From contig JABMQM010000039.1 in NCBI GenBank assembly GCA_013203195.1, positions 1 to 7,495 of the forward strand: a stretch of DNA of 7,495 bases, in the 5' to 3' direction. This document shows positions 5,834 to 7,495 of this stretch, piece after piece. The notes beneath the pieces were generated by a model that saw only the letters and a program-made list of their open reading frames with translations, ran no database searches and was not told where the DNA came from. Source of the stretch: Desulfobacteraceae bacterium. GTDB lineage: Bacteria > Desulfobacterota > Desulfobacteria > Desulfobacterales > UBA11574. A program made the position numbers and the translations under genes. Position 1 is the first letter of the stretch. Each line of letters starts with the position of its first letter.

Positions 5834-6850
5834 ATGGCAGAACCGGATTATTTAAATGCTTTTAAAGAATGTGAGCTTTGCGAGCATCGCTGCCAGGTCG
5901 ACCGGCTGGCAGGTGAAACCGGAGTATGCAAAGTGACTCTGCCGACGGTTGCATCGGCTGCTTTGCATCCCGCGCCGCCGGAAAGCTACACGGTGTTCAT
6001 GGCGGGTTGTAATTATAAATGCCTGCATTGCCAGAACTGGTCAATTTCCCAATACCCGGATAACAGGATTAGACAGAGAGGATTCGAAGACCCGCAAAAA
6101 CTGGCAACCGAATGTGTTGAGCATCTCGATTCTCTTGCTGGCCGGCGCATGGGTGCCGACAGAATATTTTTTTCCGGTGGTGAGCCCACCGTGCATTTGC
6201 CTTATATTGAAAAAGTCGTTGCCGAGGCCCGAAAGCTAAGACTCCAAACCAAAGTCAATTTCGACACCAACGGATATATGACCAGAGAAAGCTTAAAAAC
6301 GGTTTTGGGTTTCACCACTTCGATTACCTATGATCTCAAGGCTTATCATGATGAGATTCACCAGGTTTTGACCGGGGCGTCCTCGGTGCCGGTTTTGAGA
6401 AATGCCGAATATATCGGCAGGCACGCCAAAGACAAACTCTGGGAATACCGGATTGTCGTAATTCCAGAAATTAACTCAGAGGAGATCAAGCCGCTTGCGG
6501 ATTTTATTGCAGATATCGATGTTTCACTGCCGGTTTGTTTTTTGGCTTTCAGGCCCAACTTTGTGCTGGAAAGGCACATGGGTGCCACCCGAAGTCTGAT
6601 GAACAATTGCGTGCAAATTGCCAGGGATGCCGGCCTGCAAAACGCCTACTGGTCCGGGTTTGTCGATATTCCCGGAACGATCATGGACGTTGATGAACAA
6701 ATCAAAGCAAGTTATTCAGCGGATAATGCCAGGCTTGCGGGCTCATATGCACGCCTGGCCGGCTGCCAGACCCATCCCAGAAGTTGCCTGGCCTGTGACT
6801 GGCATCAGGACTGCCAAATCAAAAGCTATTTGCCGACTATAGCAACTTAA
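5834..6850 (+). CDS. Radical SAM protein, COG1313/PflX-like, with extra cysteine clusters
   Basis: A 338-residue radical SAM enzyme. The SAM-binding [4Fe-4S] cluster motif is CNYKCLHC (59-66, CxxxCxxC), preceded by FMAGC and followed by the SAM-contact motif GGEP (115-118). The N-terminal CELCEHRCQVDRLAGETGVC (13-32) is the cysteine pattern of PflX/COG1313 and AmmeMemoRadiSam-type proteins and probably binds metal. The C-terminus adds a Cys-rich block with Cys311, Cys318, Cys321 and Cys327, which could hold an auxiliary Fe-S cluster or bind a peptide substrate, as in SPASM-like domains. Relatives are often labelled pyruvate formate-lyase activating, but no glycyl-radical enzyme is nearby and the true substrate is unknown. 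AAGG at 5824-5827 lies 6 bases before the ATG. The next gene starts 43 bases downstream and may share its transcript. An oxygen-sensitive, low-oxygen lifestyle is inferred. Confidence 0.88.
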   Translation: MAEPDYLNAFKECELCEHRCQVDRLAGETGVCKVTLPTVASAALHPAPPESYTVFMAGCNYKCLHCQNWSISQYPDNRIRQRGFEDPQKLATECVEHLDSLAGRRMGADRIFFSGGEPTVHLPYIEKVVAEARKLRLQTKVNFDTNGYMTRESLKTVLGFTTSITYDLKAYHDEIHQVLTGASSVPVLRNAEYIGRHAKDKLWEYRIVVIPEINSEEIKPLADFIADIDVSLPVCFLAFRPNFVLERHMGATRSLMNNCVQIARDAGLQNAYWSGFVDIPGTIMDVDEQIKASYSADNARLAGSYARLAGCQTHPRSCLACDWHQDCQIKSYLPTIAT

Positions 6851-6893
6851 CTTAAACAACAATCAATAAAAATGTTTATGGAAAACTTGAGCA

Positions 6894-7436
6894 ATGCCAA
6901 AAGGAACATTCCGCTTTTATGAAGAATTAAATGACTTTCTGCCAAAACATAGAAGAAAAACTGATTTTGAAGCAGGGTTTAAAGGGGAAAAATCAATAAA
7001 AGATATGATAGAAGCGCTCGGAGTCCCTCATACAGAAATCGACCTTGTTCTTGTGAATGGAAAATCAGTAGATTTTAATTACATTCTTCAAGATGGAGAC
7101 CGAGTAAGTGTATACCCTGTTTTTGAATCCCTCAATATTACAGATGTTACCCTGCTTAGAAAAATCCCTCTTCGCAGGAACAAATTTATAGCTGATATAG
7201 ACTTGGGAGATATAGTTAAATATATGAGAGCTCTGGGATTTGATTTGTATTACGATCCCTTACTCGCCACTCGTGAAATAATTGAAATATCTAAAAGAGA
7301 ACACAGAATAATACTAACCAAGAGCAGAAAGCTTCTTAAATTCAAAGATGTAACCCATGGAATTTTTATACGCCCTGGTACAACTACAGAACAGATTAAA
7401 CACATTCTAGATTACCTGGATATCAATGACAGTTAA
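6894..7436 (+). CDS. Ubiquitin-like / Mut7-C domain protein, short form lacking the C-terminal zinc ribbon
   Basis: A two-domain protein of 180 residues. Residues 1-80 are the beta-grasp (ubiquitin-like) Ub-Mut7C domain, with the typical FRFYEELNDFLP opening and VNGKSVDFNYILQDGDRVSVYPVFES. Residues 97-176 match the Mut7-C PIN-like RNase domain (FIADIDLGDIVKYMRALGFD, RIILTKSRKLLKFKDVTHGIFIR). Full-length relatives run to about 240-250 residues and end in a double-CxxC zinc ribbon; here the frame stops just where that ribbon should begin, and no CxxC-coding sequence follows in any + frame up to 7495. The usual 'LLTRDR' acidic residue is Ser144 (LTKSRK), and the middle acidic block reads YYDPLLATREI. 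Asp101 and Asp103 remain. Nuclease activity is therefore doubtful. The ATG has only a weak ribosome site, and the nearby ATGs at 6872 and 6878 are out of frame. Possibly co-transcribed with the radical SAM gene. Confidence 0.83.
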   Translation: MPKGTFRFYEELNDFLPKHRRKTDFEAGFKGEKSIKDMIEALGVPHTEIDLVLVNGKSVDFNYILQDGDRVSVYPVFESLNITDVTLLRKIPLRRNKFIADIDLGDIVKYMRALGFDLYYDPLLATREIIEISKREHRIILTKSRKLLKFKDVTHGIFIRPGTTTEQIKHILDYLDINDS

Positions 7437-7495
7437 ATTCCTAATCCATTATTTTTCTTGACCATAGAAAATGGGATCGGGCCACGCTAACTACC

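Noticed and set aside
7477..7494. Similarity of the last 18 bases to 2467-2484 (TCTGACCACGGTAACCAC)
   Set aside because: 14 of 18 bases match, which is suggestive of the same intergenic debris but too short and cut by the window edge to call a repeat.

Overview
The window reads as an ordinary chromosomal stretch of a Gram-negative, probably anaerobic bacterium. A Desulfobacterota-like host fits best, but this is inferred from the gene mix: a COG1313/PflX-like radical SAM enzyme, a ubiquitin-like/Mut7-C protein, an FmdB-type zinc ribbon, a solitary phage-type GemA protein, and intergenic debris built on GGGACG-type motifs. No rRNA or tRNA gene, CRISPR array or intact transposase gene was seen. 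All genes lie on the + strand, but wide gaps and uneven base composition suggest separate transcription units. By eye, tag, mak and the Mut7-C gene are AT-rich, while uup and the radical SAM gene are GC-richer.

Layout. At 1-83 is the C-terminal tail of an unidentified upstream protein. At 101-673 is DNA-3-methyladenine glycosylase I (tag). Next comes an accessory-looking block of three small genes: a 59-residue double-CxxC zinc ribbon (874-1053), an FmdB-family zinc ribbon (1430-1630) and a GemA/DUF1018 protein (1911-2399). The gaps around this block hold two repeat families in nested order A-B-genes-B-A, all copies in direct orientation. At 2679-4568 is the ABC-F ATPase uup, bracketed by a 13-bp inverted repeat. 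At 4835-5728 is a ROK-family fructokinase (mak-like) behind a good sigma70-type promoter. At 5834-6850 is a cysteine-rich radical SAM enzyme, and at 6894-7436 a shortened Ub-Mut7-C protein. The last 59 bases hold no gene.

How the genes relate. tag (alkylation repair) and uup (ABC-F ATPase linked to ribosomes and to transposon excision or DNA branched intermediates) are housekeeping-type genes with no clear link to their neighbours. The only adjacent pair close enough to suggest co-transcription is radical SAM and Mut7-C, with a 43-base gap. I found no convincing new multi-gene system. The best leads are the repeat debris, a 19-base perfect palindrome with a possible 26-codon leader ORF ahead of the FmdB gene, the orphan GemA gene, and a Mut7-C protein that has lost both its C-terminal zinc ribbon and a nuclease-type acidic residue.
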